Source: an uncultured Corynebacterium sp.
Lineage (GTDB): Bacteria; Actinomycetota; Actinomycetes; Mycobacteriales; Mycobacteriaceae
Direction of reading: 5' to 3'
Assembly: GCF_946221155.1 (NCBI RefSeq)
Contig: NZ_CAMIAN010000028.1
Span: forward strand, 1-30,257
DNA: 30,257 bases
Positions 7,680 to 15,753 of this stretch are shown one piece after another (within the stretch, counting starts at the first letter, position 1; each line of letters starts with the position of its first letter). Both the position numbers and the translations under genes were made by a program. The notes under the pieces are model-generated. The model had not been told where the DNA came from. It did not search any database and was given only the letters and a program-made list of their open reading frames with translations.

Positions 7680-8037
7680 AGAGATAATCCAGAATCTCCG
7701 TGTCGGAATAGCCGCCGTCGCTTAGCAAGGCGATCGCGCCGGGAACAAAGCGATTCAGCTGACCATCCTCATCCAGGAACCGTGCCGGCACGTGCCGCAC
7801 GCGGTCGATCTCGACGGCCAGCAGCTGCTTCTTGCCCAGCATGTCCATGACCTTGGTGACAACCAGGTTCATTCGCTCCGCGACTTCTGGGAGGGTCAAA
7901 ACCTCTTCACCAGCGGGAACTCCGTTCACCGGTTCTGCGAGTATGCGCCCCTGCCCCTCCTGGCCAGGGCGTGCGCCAGAGCGTGCGGAGGTGCCGTAAT
8001 CTTCTGCGTGCTTGTTTTCTTTACTCACGGTGGCCAC
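7579..8037 (-). CDS. Rv2175c family DNA-binding protein
   Basis: This 152-residue protein matches the Rv2175c family: a winged-helix DNA-binding segment (LTLPEVAERMNLVVTKVMDML, about residues 45-65) followed by the C-terminal domain (VPARFLDEDGQLNRFVPGAIALLSDGGYSDTEILDYLFTEDDSLPGRPVDAL). In M. tuberculosis Rv2175c is a substrate of the kinase PknL, which phosphorylates it near the N terminus and weakens DNA binding. Here it also lies next to and divergent from pknL, and its disordered N terminus has Thr3, Thr16 and several Ser residues, so the relation probably holds. The start is GTG at 8037; a second GTG at 8028 would remove three residues. Its 3' end overlaps mptA by 101 bases in the convergent direction, which is unusual. 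Confidence 0.9.
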   Translation of the reverse strand: MATVSKENKHAEDYGTSARSGARPGQEGQGRILAEPVNGVPAGEEVLTLPEVAERMNLVVTKVMDMLGKKQLLAVEIDRVRHVPARFLDEDGQLNRFVPGAIALLSDGGYSDTEILDYLFTEDDSLPGRPVDALHGHLAREVMRRAQAMAIL

Positions 8038-8100
8038 TGTAGCGCGTGGGCGTCAATAAGAGTCAATAGGAAACGAGTAGGGCGCGCACCAGGCTAAACG

Positions 8101-8126
8101 TATAATGACACGAGTACCACTAGAAT
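8101..8126 (+). promoter_or_regulatory. Candidate pknL promoter -10 boxes
   Basis: A perfect TATAAT (8101-8106) and a TAGAAT (8121-8126) lie 110 to 135 bases upstream of pknL in the 199-base divergent spacer. Either would give a leader of about 100 to 125 bases. No matching -35 hexamers stand out. Confidence 0.45.
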
Positions 8127-8236
8127 CATTGCTTAACACTGAGCACAACCGAACACAGAGGCACCCCATATAACCCCTGCCTCATCGACCGATGAAAACC
8201 ATCCAAGACCGCTAGAAAAAGAGGCTGAAACAAGAC

Positions 8237-10567
8237 GTGAGCGAGCTACACCCCGGAGACCTGCTGGAGTGGCGCTACCGCATCGGCGCCCAGATCGCCC
8301 GCGGTGGCATGTCCACAGTCTATGCAGCTATCGATACGCGCTTGGATCGCGAAGTGGCGGTCAAGGTGATGGATCCGACGCTCGCCCGAGAACCCGCCTT
8401 CCGCACCCGCTTCGAACGCGAGGCCCGGGCAGTGGCGAAGCTCAGCGACCCGTCTCTGGTAAATGTCTTCGATCAAGGCGTGGACGAGGACTATGTCTTC
8501 CTGGTGATGGAGCTGGTCGAAGGCGGGTCACTCCGCGAACTGCTGAAGGAACGCGGTCCCATGCCACCCCACGCCGCCATCGCCGTGATGCGGCCCGTGC
8601 TCACCGCACTGTCGATCGCGCATGCCAAGGGAATGATCCACCGCGACATCAAACCGGACAACGTGCTGATCAGCGATCACCACCAGGTTAAGCTCGCCGA
8701 CTTCGGATTGGTGCGCGCCATCAACAACGCGATGGGCGATGCCACGAACGCCACCACCTCCGTCAACGGGCAAGTCATCGGCACTGTCGGCTACCTCTCC
8801 CCGGAGCAAGTGCGTGGCGAAAACCTGACCCAAGGCAGTGACGTATACTCCGCCGGCATCCTGTTGTTCGAGCTGCTTACCGGACGCACACCGTTCAAGG
8901 GCGGCACTCCGATCGAGACGGCCATGGCGCGCATCAACCGTCCCGTCCCCGCCCCCAGCACTCTGATGCCCGACATCCCGCCGGAGATCGACGAGCTGGT
9001 TCTACGCGCCTGCCACCGAGACCCAACTCAGCGCTTTGAAGACGGCGCCGAGTTCCTGGAAGCCGTGGAGCAGACCGCCGAAATCCTGGACGTCCCCGAG
9101 TTCCAGGTGCCCGCTCCCACCGATTCCGCCGTGCGCACCGCACTGGCCGGGACCGACTTTGGAGAGCGCACCCCGTGGGATGACGAATCCATGTCCACCC
9201 GCGCAGTCGTCCTGCCCAGGGAGGATCAGCTCCGACCGGAAACGCACCACACCGCCGTCACCCGCTACCAGTCGGAAAGCCAGGCGGGATATGCAGGACA
9301 ACCTGGGTATGCGGCACGCCCGGACGAGAAGGCGCGACCTCACAACCCCAACGCTCCCTACACCAACCCGACGCGCACGCAGCACCAGTCGCAGCACGCC
9401 CCGTACGCACAGCACAACCCGGCACGCTACAACCCGGCACAGCACAGTCCGTCGCCGCATCGATCCGGCCCAGCACGACCGGCTCCGAAGCTCAGCAACA
9501 AGTCCCCGGCGGCGACGGTCTTCTGGATCGTCCTCCTCATCGCACTGGTCATTGGCATGGCCTTGGGCGGATGGTGGTTTACCACGGGCCGCTACGGCGA
9601 GATCCCGACCGTCATCGGCATGGACAAAGCCACGGCGCAGGCAACCGTCGAAGAGGCCGGTTTCAGCTCTACGCTGGACGAACGCTACGACAACCAAGCG
9701 GAGAAAAACACCGTCATGGGCACTGATCCCGGCAAGGGTCACAAGGCCGTGCGGGGTTCCGAGGTCGCAGTGTTGCTATCTCTTGGCAAGCCGACAGTGC
9801 CGGACCCAGGCACCAACTCGAGTCTGCAGTACTACACGAGTAAGCTCACCGATCGCACGCTCAAGGTAAAGAAGGGCAACGACGTTTACTCTGAGGACAT
9901 TGCAAAAGGCCATGTCGCGGAGGTTCAGCCTGCCGCCGGAACCGAGGTAAACACCGGCTCCACCGTCGAAATTCGCATGAGCAAAGGCAGGCGCCCCGTC
10001 ACCGTTCCGGGTGTGCAGGGTCAGGAGCGTGACCGCGCGAAGAAGACCCTGGAGAAGGCCGGGCTGCAGGTCGCCGAGGAAGCCGAGGAGTTCAACAAGG
10101 ACGTCCCCGCCGGTCAGGCGATCCGCACCGATCCGAAGGAGGGTGCGGAGGTCGAGTCCGGTACGGAGGTGACTCTGGTGCTCTCAAACGCGATCGAGGT
10201 GCCGGACGTACAGGGTCTTTCTGTTAATGACGCCCGTAAGGCTCTGCGGGAGGCCGGCCTCAACCCGGTTGATGGCACCCCCGTGGAGGACTCTTCCGAG
10301 GATTCCGGCGACGTGGCGGAGCAATCACCTGGTGCGGGTGAACTGGTGGACCCGTCGAAGAACACGGACGTGGAGATTCGTGAGTCCACGTCTCAGCGCG
10401 TTCCCTGGGTCCTGGGGCTCACCGCAGAAAAGGCGAAGAAGAAGCTGGAAGACGCGGGCTTCGAAGTGGAGATCAAGGGGGATCCCAACGGCTTGGTTCT
10501 GGGTCAATCCCCCGGCCCCAGCGTTCGTAGCCACCGCGGTGCCGTGGTCACGCTGACCACGGTCTAG
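8237..10567 (+). CDS. pknL: Serine/threonine protein kinase PknL with PASTA domains
   Basis: PknL is a membrane Hanks-type kinase. The kinase domain spans about residues 12-280, with the Gly-rich loop IARGGMSTVY, Lys43, the catalytic HRDIKPDN (His135-Asp137) and the DFG at 155. A 100-residue linker rich in Gln, His, Pro and Tyr follows. One transmembrane helix lies at about 426-449. Five PASTA repeats fill the extracellular part (from about 452 to the end; the second is the least canonical). PASTA domains bind peptidoglycan fragments, so this is likely a cell-wall sensor. M. tuberculosis PknL lacks PASTA domains while C. glutamicum PknL has five, which supports Corynebacterium. The GTG start has a GAGG about 11 bases upstream. 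The probable substrate is the divergent Rv2175c-type protein. Confidence 0.95.
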   Translation: MSELHPGDLLEWRYRIGAQIARGGMSTVYAAIDTRLDREVAVKVMDPTLAREPAFRTRFEREARAVAKLSDPSLVNVFDQGVDEDYVFLVMELVEGGSLRELLKERGPMPPHAAIAVMRPVLTALSIAHAKGMIHRDIKPDNVLISDHHQVKLADFGLVRAINNAMGDATNATTSVNGQVIGTVGYLSPEQVRGENLTQGSDVYSAGILLFELLTGRTPFKGGTPIETAMARINRPVPAPSTLMPDIPPEIDELVLRACHRDPTQRFEDGAEFLEAVEQTAEILDVPEFQVPAPTDSAVRTALAGTDFGERTPWDDESMSTRAVVLPREDQLRPETHHTAVTRYQSESQAGYAGQPGYAARPDEKARPHNPNAPYTNPTRTQHQSQHAPYAQHNPARYNPAQHSPSPHRSGPARPAPKLSNKSPAATVFWIVLLIALVIGMALGGWWFTTGRYGEIPTVIGMDKATAQATVEEAGFSSTLDERYDNQAEKNTVMGTDPGKGHKAVRGSEVAVLLSLGKPTVPDPGTNSSLQYYTSKLTDRTLKVKKGNDVYSEDIAKGHVAEVQPAAGTEVNTGSTVEIRMSKGRRPVTVPGVQGQERDRAKKTLEKAGLQVAEEAEEFNKDVPAGQAIRTDPKEGAEVESGTEVTLVLSNAIEVPDVQGLSVNDARKALREAGLNPVDGTPVEDSSEDSGDVAEQSPGAGELVDPSKNTDVEIRESTSQRVPWVLGLTAEKAKKKLEDAGFEVEIKGDPNGLVLGQSPGPSVRSHRGAVVTLTTV

Positions 10568-10616
10568 GTACTCACGCCTGCTTCTGGCGCTTTGGCGCTA
10601 GCCGGGCATGTACATG

Positions 10617-10641
10617 GCACCCGGGCTTATTGTCCGGGTGC
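10617..10641. terminator. Hairpin between convergent pknL and aroG
   Basis: A perfect eight-base stem (gcacccgg, 10617-10624, with 10634-10641) closes a nine-base loop between the pknL stop and the aroG stop. It is well placed to end both transcripts, but neither strand has a clear T run. Confidence 0.5.
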
Positions 10642-10649
10642 TCAATGCC

Positions 10650-12038
10650 TTAGTTGCGCAGCATCTCCGCAACTAGGAACGCCAGCTCCAGCGACTGCTG
10701 GGTGTTCAGGCGCGGATCCACGGTGGTGGCGTAGCGCTCGGGCAGATCCAGGTCCGTGATGGACTGGCCGCCGCCGACAACCTCGGTGACGTCCTCGCCC
10801 GTCAGCTCCACGTGAATGCCACCGGGGTGCGAGCCAATCTTGCGGTGCACCTCGAAGAAGCCCTGTACCTCGTCGATGATGCGATCGAAGTCGCGGGTCT
10901 TGTATCCATTGTTGGAAGTGTAGGTGTTGCCGTGCATTGGGTCGCACTGCCAAATGACCTTGTGGCCGGTGGCCTCTACGGCTTCGACAATGGGCGGCAG
11001 GGCCGTGCGGATCTTGTCGTAGCCCATGCGGGTGATCAGCGTCAGGCGGCCCGGAGTGTTGCGTGGGTCCAGCTGGCGGACGTAACCAACGGCCTCCTCC
11101 GGGGTGGTTGTCGGGCCGATCTTCACGCCCACAGGGTTGGCGATCAGGGAGGCAAAGCGGATGTGTGCGTCGTCCAGGCCACGAGTGCGTTCGCCGATCC
11201 ACACCTGGTGTGCGGACAGGTTGTACAGGGCGTCGTTGCCCTCTTCGTCGTGGGCGAGGCGCAGCATCGCTCGTTCGTAGTCCAACACCAGCGCCTCGTG
11301 GGAGGCGAAGATGTCTGCCGAGCGCAGAGTCTCGGAAGTCACGCCACAAGCAGACATGAACTCCAGGCCACGGTCGATCTCCGTTGCCAGAGCCTCGTAG
11401 CGGGCGCCCGCCGGGGAGTTCGTCACGAACTCGCGATTCCACTCGTGCAACTTGTACAGGTCGGCGGTGCCGGAGTTGGTCAACGCGCGGACCAGGTTCA
11501 TTGCAGCAGAAGAGTTAGCGTAGGCGCGCACCATGCGGGACGGATCATGCTGGCGGGCTTCCTCGGTGGCCTCCACGCCATTGACCAGGTCGCCACGGTA
11601 GTTCAGCAGACCATTGGAGTCTCGGTCCGCGGAGCGCGGCTTCGCGTACTGGCCGGCGATTCGGCCCATCTTCACCACGGGAGTAGAAGCACCGTAGGTA
11701 AGAACGACGGCCATCTGCAGCAAGGTCTTAACGTTGCCGCGCAGGTGCGGCTCGGTGTTCGTTTCGAAGGTTTCGGCGCAGTCGCCGCCCTGCAGCAGGA
11801 ATGCCTTGCCCAAGGCCACGTCGGCCAGTTGCTTCTTCAGCTTCTTAACTTCCGGTGCCACGACGATTGGCGGCACGGATTCCAGGATCTTGCGCACGCG
11901 GCTCGCGTGATCCGGGTCCCAACTGGGCTGCTGCTTCGCATCGCGAGACAGCGCGTCTTCTAACTTCTCCGCCATGTCCGCAGGCAGCGGCGGCAGATCG
12001 GGGAGTTCGTCTAGTGGTGCATCAATAGTCCAAGCCAT
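10650..12038 (-). CDS. aroG: Class II 3-deoxy-7-phosphoheptulonate synthase
   Basis: This enzyme condenses phosphoenolpyruvate and erythrose 4-phosphate to DAHP, the first step of the shikimate pathway. The 462-residue protein is the plant-like class II form used by actinobacteria: GKAFLLQGGDCAETF (about residue 85), IGERTRGLDDAHIRFAS, the active-site block RLTLITRMGYDKIR, WQCDPMHGNTYTS and GGIHVELTGEDVTE. In mycobacteria and C. glutamicum the class II enzyme binds chorismate mutase, which is not in this window. The start is the ATG at 12038: a -10 box (TATGAT, 12045-12050) lies six bases upstream, so the mRNA is probably leaderless, and the 32 codons upstream in frame do not belong. A hairpin follows the stop codon. 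Position matches Rv2178c and cg2391. Confidence 0.95.
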   Translation of the reverse strand: MAWTIDAPLDELPDLPPLPADMAEKLEDALSRDAKQQPSWDPDHASRVRKILESVPPIVVAPEVKKLKKQLADVALGKAFLLQGGDCAETFETNTEPHLRGNVKTLLQMAVVLTYGASTPVVKMGRIAGQYAKPRSADRDSNGLLNYRGDLVNGVEATEEARQHDPSRMVRAYANSSAAMNLVRALTNSGTADLYKLHEWNREFVTNSPAGARYEALATEIDRGLEFMSACGVTSETLRSADIFASHEALVLDYERAMLRLAHDEEGNDALYNLSAHQVWIGERTRGLDDAHIRFASLIANPVGVKIGPTTTPEEAVGYVRQLDPRNTPGRLTLITRMGYDKIRTALPPIVEAVEATGHKVIWQCDPMHGNTYTSNNGYKTRDFDRIIDEVQGFFEVHRKIGSHPGGIHVELTGEDVTEVVGGGQSITDLDLPERYATTVDPRLNTQQSLELAFLVAEMLRN

Positions 12039-12044
12039 AGGCAG

Positions 12045-12050
12045 ATCATA
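12045..12050 (-). promoter_or_regulatory. -10 box of aroG, leaderless
   Basis: TATGAT on the minus strand ends six bases before the aroG ATG at 12038, placing the predicted transcription start on the start codon. No strong -35 box is visible. Confidence 0.6.
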
Positions 12051-12192
12051 CTGTATGTGGCCTGTCTCATTGCCATTTAGGTCTTTTTCAGCTCCGCGGA
12101 GCCGAGGAACGATTGACGGGCACTGGACGGGCAATGGTCTGGCACTGTACTGGCACCGTATGGCCCCGGACTTGCGTTGGTTTAGCGCTGAT

Positions 12193-12705
12193 TTAGCGCT
12201 TCAGGGCCTCCATGGACAGGCGGTACTTCACCACGTTGAAGCGAGCATCAGCCAGGGCGTCGTGCGCATTGCTTGGGCTTTCGGGCAACCGCGGTCGCCC
12301 AGCCATCTCCCACAGCTGTTTGAGCTCGTGGGTAAAACGCGGCAGGTCGGAGGGTAGGCCCGTCATGTCGCCCCACAGCTGCGCCAGAGCTACGTGGTCG
12401 TAGGCACCCACCCAGGCCCACAGCTCGGGCCGGTCACTGGGCTTGCCGCGGCCGCGGGTGGCGCGCTCGGGAACCAGGAATTCGTGCAATTTGGCGCGCA
12501 GCGTCGCACGGTCCATCCACGCCTTGTCAGAGCGCGGTGGCAGCAGCGGCAGCACGTTTTTCTTCACCCACTGCCCCGCCCGGTGTTCGTTGAATTCGGT
12601 GGAGACCGCATAGAACTCGCGGCCGTCCTCAGCCACCACGCCGATGGAGATCAGGTCGATCGTGGAGCCGTCTTCGATGAATTCCGTGTCGTAGAAGTAG
12701 CGCAC
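12193..12705 (-). CDS. Rv2179c-type 3'-5' exoribonuclease
   Basis: This 170-residue protein matches the small DEDDh exoribonuclease of mycobacteria (Rv2179c, 168 residues), which degrades RNA 3' overhangs. The first metal ligands are Asp6 and Glu8 in YFYDTEFIEDGSTIDLISIG. A further acidic segment is WAWVGAYDHVALAQLWG (about 80-96), and the last ligands are in NAHDALADARFNVVKYRL near the C terminus. I start it at the GTG at 12705, which puts the first motif right at the N terminus as in Rv2179c; upstream in-frame codons look non-coding. It lies between aroG and the acyltransferase gene, as in related genomes. The region around its stop carries a short repeat (TTTAGCGCT twice at 12181-12200). 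Confidence 0.85.
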   Translation of the reverse strand: MRYFYDTEFIEDGSTIDLISIGVVAEDGREFYAVSTEFNEHRAGQWVKKNVLPLLPPRSDKAWMDRATLRAKLHEFLVPERATRGRGKPSDRPELWAWVGAYDHVALAQLWGDMTGLPSDLPRFTHELKQLWEMAGRPRLPESPSNAHDALADARFNVVKYRLSMEALKR

Positions 12706-12736
12706 GGTTGTCCAGTCTAGATCCCTTTGTCCCGCC

Positions 12737-13831
12737 CTAGGCCGCTGGGGCTCGGTCACCGCCTGCCGGTGCGCTGTTAAGGGATTGTTGTTGCTTTTCT
12801 TGTGGACGCCGCAGTGCCGGCGGGAACAGTACCCAGCCAAGGTAAGGCACCTTTCCGATCACATAGCCAACTGCGGAAGCCACCACGCAGGCGCCGATCC
12901 CCCACCACAGCTGACCAGCCATGGTGCCCAGGAAGGCCAGCGAATCTGGGTGTGCCTCGGCAAGCGATACGGCCATCCCGCCGAGCAGAAACAGGCCCAA
13001 GGGGTGGAAGACGTAGACCTGCAGGGTGTTGCGGCCGACGAATAGGAACAGGCGGTTTACGTACGGGATTGCGCAGATCCAGACGGAAACGACGATGGCA
13101 AGCGGCAAGGCAGCTAGGGAGCGTACGAGGTCAGTCCCCAGGGTCATAGCCGCAACGGTGGGCGTCCAATCGCTAAAGAGTGTCTTGGACAGCGTGCGCA
13201 TCACGTACTCGGAGCCGAAGAACAGCACTGCGCTGCCGACGACCACCCAGGGACGGAAGGCCTCTTGGGCTAGGCGGAAGAAGAAGTCACGGCAGTGCAG
13301 GCCGATGAAAAACATCGGGACGTACGTCAGCACGTGGCGGAAGAAGATGTCTTCGCCGCCGCCTAGGAGGGCACCGACGACCAGTGGAATACAGGAAACC
13401 AGGATCGCCAGCCACGGCGGCTGTTTGCGCAGTGTCCAAGCAAAGATGTTGTAGAGCATCAAGGCATAGAGGAACCAGAGCCCCACATTCCCCAGCACCA
13501 TGGCTTTGACCAGGCCGAGCCAGGAGAAGTTGTTGTCGATGCTCATGCGCGTCAGCGCGTGGAATGGGTTGAAGACCAGGTAGGGCACCAACAGGAACCA
13601 CAGGCGGCGGTACCACAGGTCGGCGAAGGAACGTTCCAGAACGCGGTGCGCGAAAAGTCCGGAGACCAGGAAGAACAGTGGCATCCGCAGCGGGTCGAGG
13701 AAGCTGGAAAAATGGCCGAGAGCTGTCTCCGTGCCACCGGGAACACCGGTGACGACGTGCATAATGCACACGCCAATGATGGACAGGCCCTTAGCAGTAT
13801 CGGCCCATTTAACTCTCTCTTTATTCGCCAT
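12737..13831 (-). CDS. Acyltransferase family 3 membrane protein
   Basis: The 364-residue protein has about ten hydrophobic helices and the start typical of acyltransferase-3 proteins: RVKWADTAKGLSIIGVCIMHV, with the conserved His at about residue 25. It continues with the family block FLDPLRMPLFFLVSGLFAHR near residue 50. Such proteins O-acylate sugars or other envelope components at the membrane; the acceptor cannot be predicted. The C-terminal tail (about 340-364) is hydrophilic and Gln-rich. The ATG at 13831 directly abuts a perfect 6-6-6 inverted repeat that overlaps an AT-rich -10-like segment, so expression may be regulated at this point. It lies 31 bases upstream of the exoribonuclease gene on the same strand and may be co-transcribed with it. 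Confidence 0.8.
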   Translation of the reverse strand: MANKERVKWADTAKGLSIIGVCIMHVVTGVPGGTETALGHFSSFLDPLRMPLFFLVSGLFAHRVLERSFADLWYRRLWFLLVPYLVFNPFHALTRMSIDNNFSWLGLVKAMVLGNVGLWFLYALMLYNIFAWTLRKQPPWLAILVSCIPLVVGALLGGGEDIFFRHVLTYVPMFFIGLHCRDFFFRLAQEAFRPWVVVGSAVLFFGSEYVMRTLSKTLFSDWTPTVAAMTLGTDLVRSLAALPLAIVVSVWICAIPYVNRLFLFVGRNTLQVYVFHPLGLFLLGGMAVSLAEAHPDSLAFLGTMAGQLWWGIGACVVASAVGYVIGKVPYLGWVLFPPALRRPQEKQQQSLNSAPAGGDRAPAA

Positions 13832-13849
13832 GATTCTTATAACAGAATC
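13832..13849. promoter_or_regulatory. Perfect inverted repeat abutting the acyltransferase start
   Basis: GATTCT-TATAAC-AGAATC is a perfect 6-6-6 inverted repeat ending one base before the ATG at 13831. The centre gives a -10-like TTATAA on the minus strand, so a protein bound here would block initiation. A TTGACT lies about 20 bases farther upstream. I know of no assigned regulator for this motif. Confidence 0.5.
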
Positions 13850-13915
13850 AGGTTCGCGCTAGTGAAGTCAAACCATCACTGACCGCAAACGCCAGGTGGG
13901 AGCACTTCCGAAAGG

Positions 13916-14644
13916 CTAGCTGCGCGGTTCCGAGCCTGGCGGGTAGCCCATGCCAGCTTCAAGGGACTTCTTTACGTCAGCGGCGTAGAAGTCCTTGACG
14001 TACTCCTGGCCAGACAGTTCGTGGAGAGCCTCCATGATCGCGTCGGTCAGCGACCTGGCCTGGGCGTAATCGTCGCCGGCATCGCGGAAATCATTCGGGT
14101 CGATCGGGTCGCCGACATACACGCCGCAGCGAGCAGGGCGCGGGATCCAGGTGCCGATTGGGTTAGCCTTGTTCGTGTTGATCATGGCCACCGGGTAGAC
14201 CTTCTGGCCGGATTCCAGGGCGATACGCGCCAGGCCGGTCTTGCCCCGGTACAGGCGACCGTCCGGGGAGCGGGTGCCCTCCGGGTACATACCCAACAAA
14301 TCCCCGCGCTCCAGCACTTTCAGGGCGGTGCCTAATGCGGCGTTTTGGGATTCCTTGTCCTCGCGGTCGATCGGCACCTGGCCGACGGAGCTGAAGAAGA
14401 ACTTTTGGATGCCACCGACCAGACCCGGTGTGGTGAAGTACTCTTTCTTGGCCAGGAAGGTCAGCTGGCGCTTGGAAACCAGCGGCAAGTAGAACGAGTC
14501 CATCACTGCCAGGTGGTTGGAGGCCAGGATGCCTGCCCCTTCCTTCGGCAGTTTCTCTAGCCCCTTGGTGAAGGGGCGGTTGTACACGCGCAGCCACGGG
14601 CCGATGAGGATGTACTTGAAAAACCAATACGCCTTGTTCTGCAT
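13916..14644 (-). CDS. 1-acyl-sn-glycerol-3-phosphate acyltransferase (PlsC-like)
   Basis: This 242-residue protein belongs to the PlsC family, which adds the second acyl chain to lysophosphatidic acid to make phosphatidic acid, the precursor of membrane phospholipids and PIMs. Motif I is ASNHLAVMDSF (NHX4D) at about residues 40-50, and the substrate motif YPEGTRSPDGRLYRGKTGLARIAL is at about 120-143. A hydrophobic N-terminal stretch suggests membrane association. It corresponds by position to Rv2182c and cg2397. It is followed by the acyltransferase-3 gene after 84 bases and preceded by the glucokinase gene 32 bases away, all on the minus strand. The acyl chain specificity cannot be read from the sequence. 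Confidence 0.9.
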   Translation of the reverse strand: MQNKAYWFFKYILIGPWLRVYNRPFTKGLEKLPKEGAGILASNHLAVMDSFYLPLVSKRQLTFLAKKEYFTTPGLVGGIQKFFFSSVGQVPIDREDKESQNAALGTALKVLERGDLLGMYPEGTRSPDGRLYRGKTGLARIALESGQKVYPVAMINTNKANPIGTWIPRPARCGVYVGDPIDPNDFRDAGDDYAQARSLTDAIMEALHELSGQEYVKDFYAADVKKSLEAGMGYPPGSEPRS

Positions 14645-14676
14645 GTTCTAAAACCTACCGTCCCTTGGTGGCTTCC

Positions 14677-15645
14677 CTATTCAGCGCCACGCTCAAGCTG
14701 TTTGCGCGCCAGAAGCGCCACGCCGATCATACCGGCATCGCCGCCTAACTGCGCGGTCTTCACCTCTGCTACCGGGCGGTGGCCTGCGCCAACGATGCTG
14801 TAGTTCATCATCGATTCCGCCTGGTCCAGGAACAGGTCCGCGTCGGAGCTAACTCCCCCGCCGATCACAATCAACTCCGGGTCCAGCACGTCCTGCACCA
14901 GGGAAAGCCCGCGCCCCAGCCACAGTCCCATGTCTTCGATGGCGGCGCGGGCCAGCGGGTCGCCTTCCCGGGCCAGGCGTACGATTGCCCGGCCGGAAAT
15001 CTCCTCCGGATGCTGCGCATACTCGCGGGTGATGGCCGAATCCGGGTAGCTGCCGGTTGCGATCAAGTCCTGTGCAGTCAGCGCCAGTGCCGAGCCGGAG
15101 CAGTAGCGTTCCAGGCATCCCTGCTTACCGCAGGGGCACGCCCGACCGCCGGGCATGACGGTCAGGTGCCCAAACTCGGGGGCCGTGCCGAAAGCGCCGC
15201 GGTAAATCTCCCCGTCCACCATCACCGCGCCGCCGATCCCGGTGCCCAGCGCAAACAGCACCCACGTCCCCGCGTTCTGCGCGGCACCCAGGTAGTACTC
15301 CCCCAGCGCGGCCGAGTTTGCGTCGTGCTCCAGCTCTACTGGCAGCCCCAGCTTGGCGCTCAGTCGCTCGGACACTTTCGCATTGCGCCACGGCAGGTGC
15401 GGGGCGAAGCGCACCGTATCACGCTGGGAATTTATGAAGCCTGCCACCGCCAGGCCTACCGCCACGATGCCCTCGTTACGGCGCTGCAGACAACCGATGG
15501 CGTGCACCAGCGCGGTCTCCAGTGCGTACACGTTCGAGGGCGTGGGCAGTTTCTCGATGTCCAGGATCTGCCCGTCCGCGTCCACTACGGCGGCGCGCAG
15601 GTTCGTGCCACCGATGTCCACGCCTACGGTTAGGGTCCCAGTCAC
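14677..15645 (-). CDS. glk: ROK family glucokinase
   Basis: This sugar kinase of the ROK family most likely phosphorylates glucose with ATP. Features seen are the phosphate loop TVGVDIGGTNLRAAVVD at the N terminus, the active-site segment VELEHDANSAALGEYY (about 120-135), GTGIGGAVMVDGE, EFGH, and the zinc-binding CPCGKQGCLERYCSG (about 180-195). The glucokinase assignment follows the family and synteny with cg2399; other hexoses or N-acetylated sugars are possible. Several starts exist. I prefer the GTG at 15645 (322 residues), which has AAGG about 11 bases upstream. An ATG at 15693 is in frame, but it overlaps a TAGAAT that could itself be the -10 box. Confidence 0.85.
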   Translation of the reverse strand: MTGTLTVGVDIGGTNLRAAVVDADGQILDIEKLPTPSNVYALETALVHAIGCLQRRNEGIVAVGLAVAGFINSQRDTVRFAPHLPWRNAKVSERLSAKLGLPVELEHDANSAALGEYYLGAAQNAGTWVLFALGTGIGGAVMVDGEIYRGAFGTAPEFGHLTVMPGGRACPCGKQGCLERYCSGSALALTAQDLIATGSYPDSAITREYAQHPEEISGRAIVRLAREGDPLARAAIEDMGLWLGRGLSLVQDVLDPELIVIGGGVSSDADLFLDQAESMMNYSIVGAGHRPVAEVKTAQLGGDAGMIGVALLARKQLERGAE

Positions 15646-15753
15646 TAGGCGATCCACCTTCTCCACTTCTTCTGTACCGATTAACCCCCTCATTCTAGCC
15701 AGCCGGGCAACGCATAGAAATTCTGTGCCCTCCGCCCTGTGGCCAACGGGGTA

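Noticed and set aside
8192..8215. Seven-codon mini-ORF (MKTIQDR) just upstream of pknL
   Set aside because: It has no ribosome site and no sign of conservation; such short frames arise easily by chance.
10812..11963. 383-residue open frame opposite aroG
   Set aside because: It is a GC-rich antisense shadow of a clearly identified enzyme.
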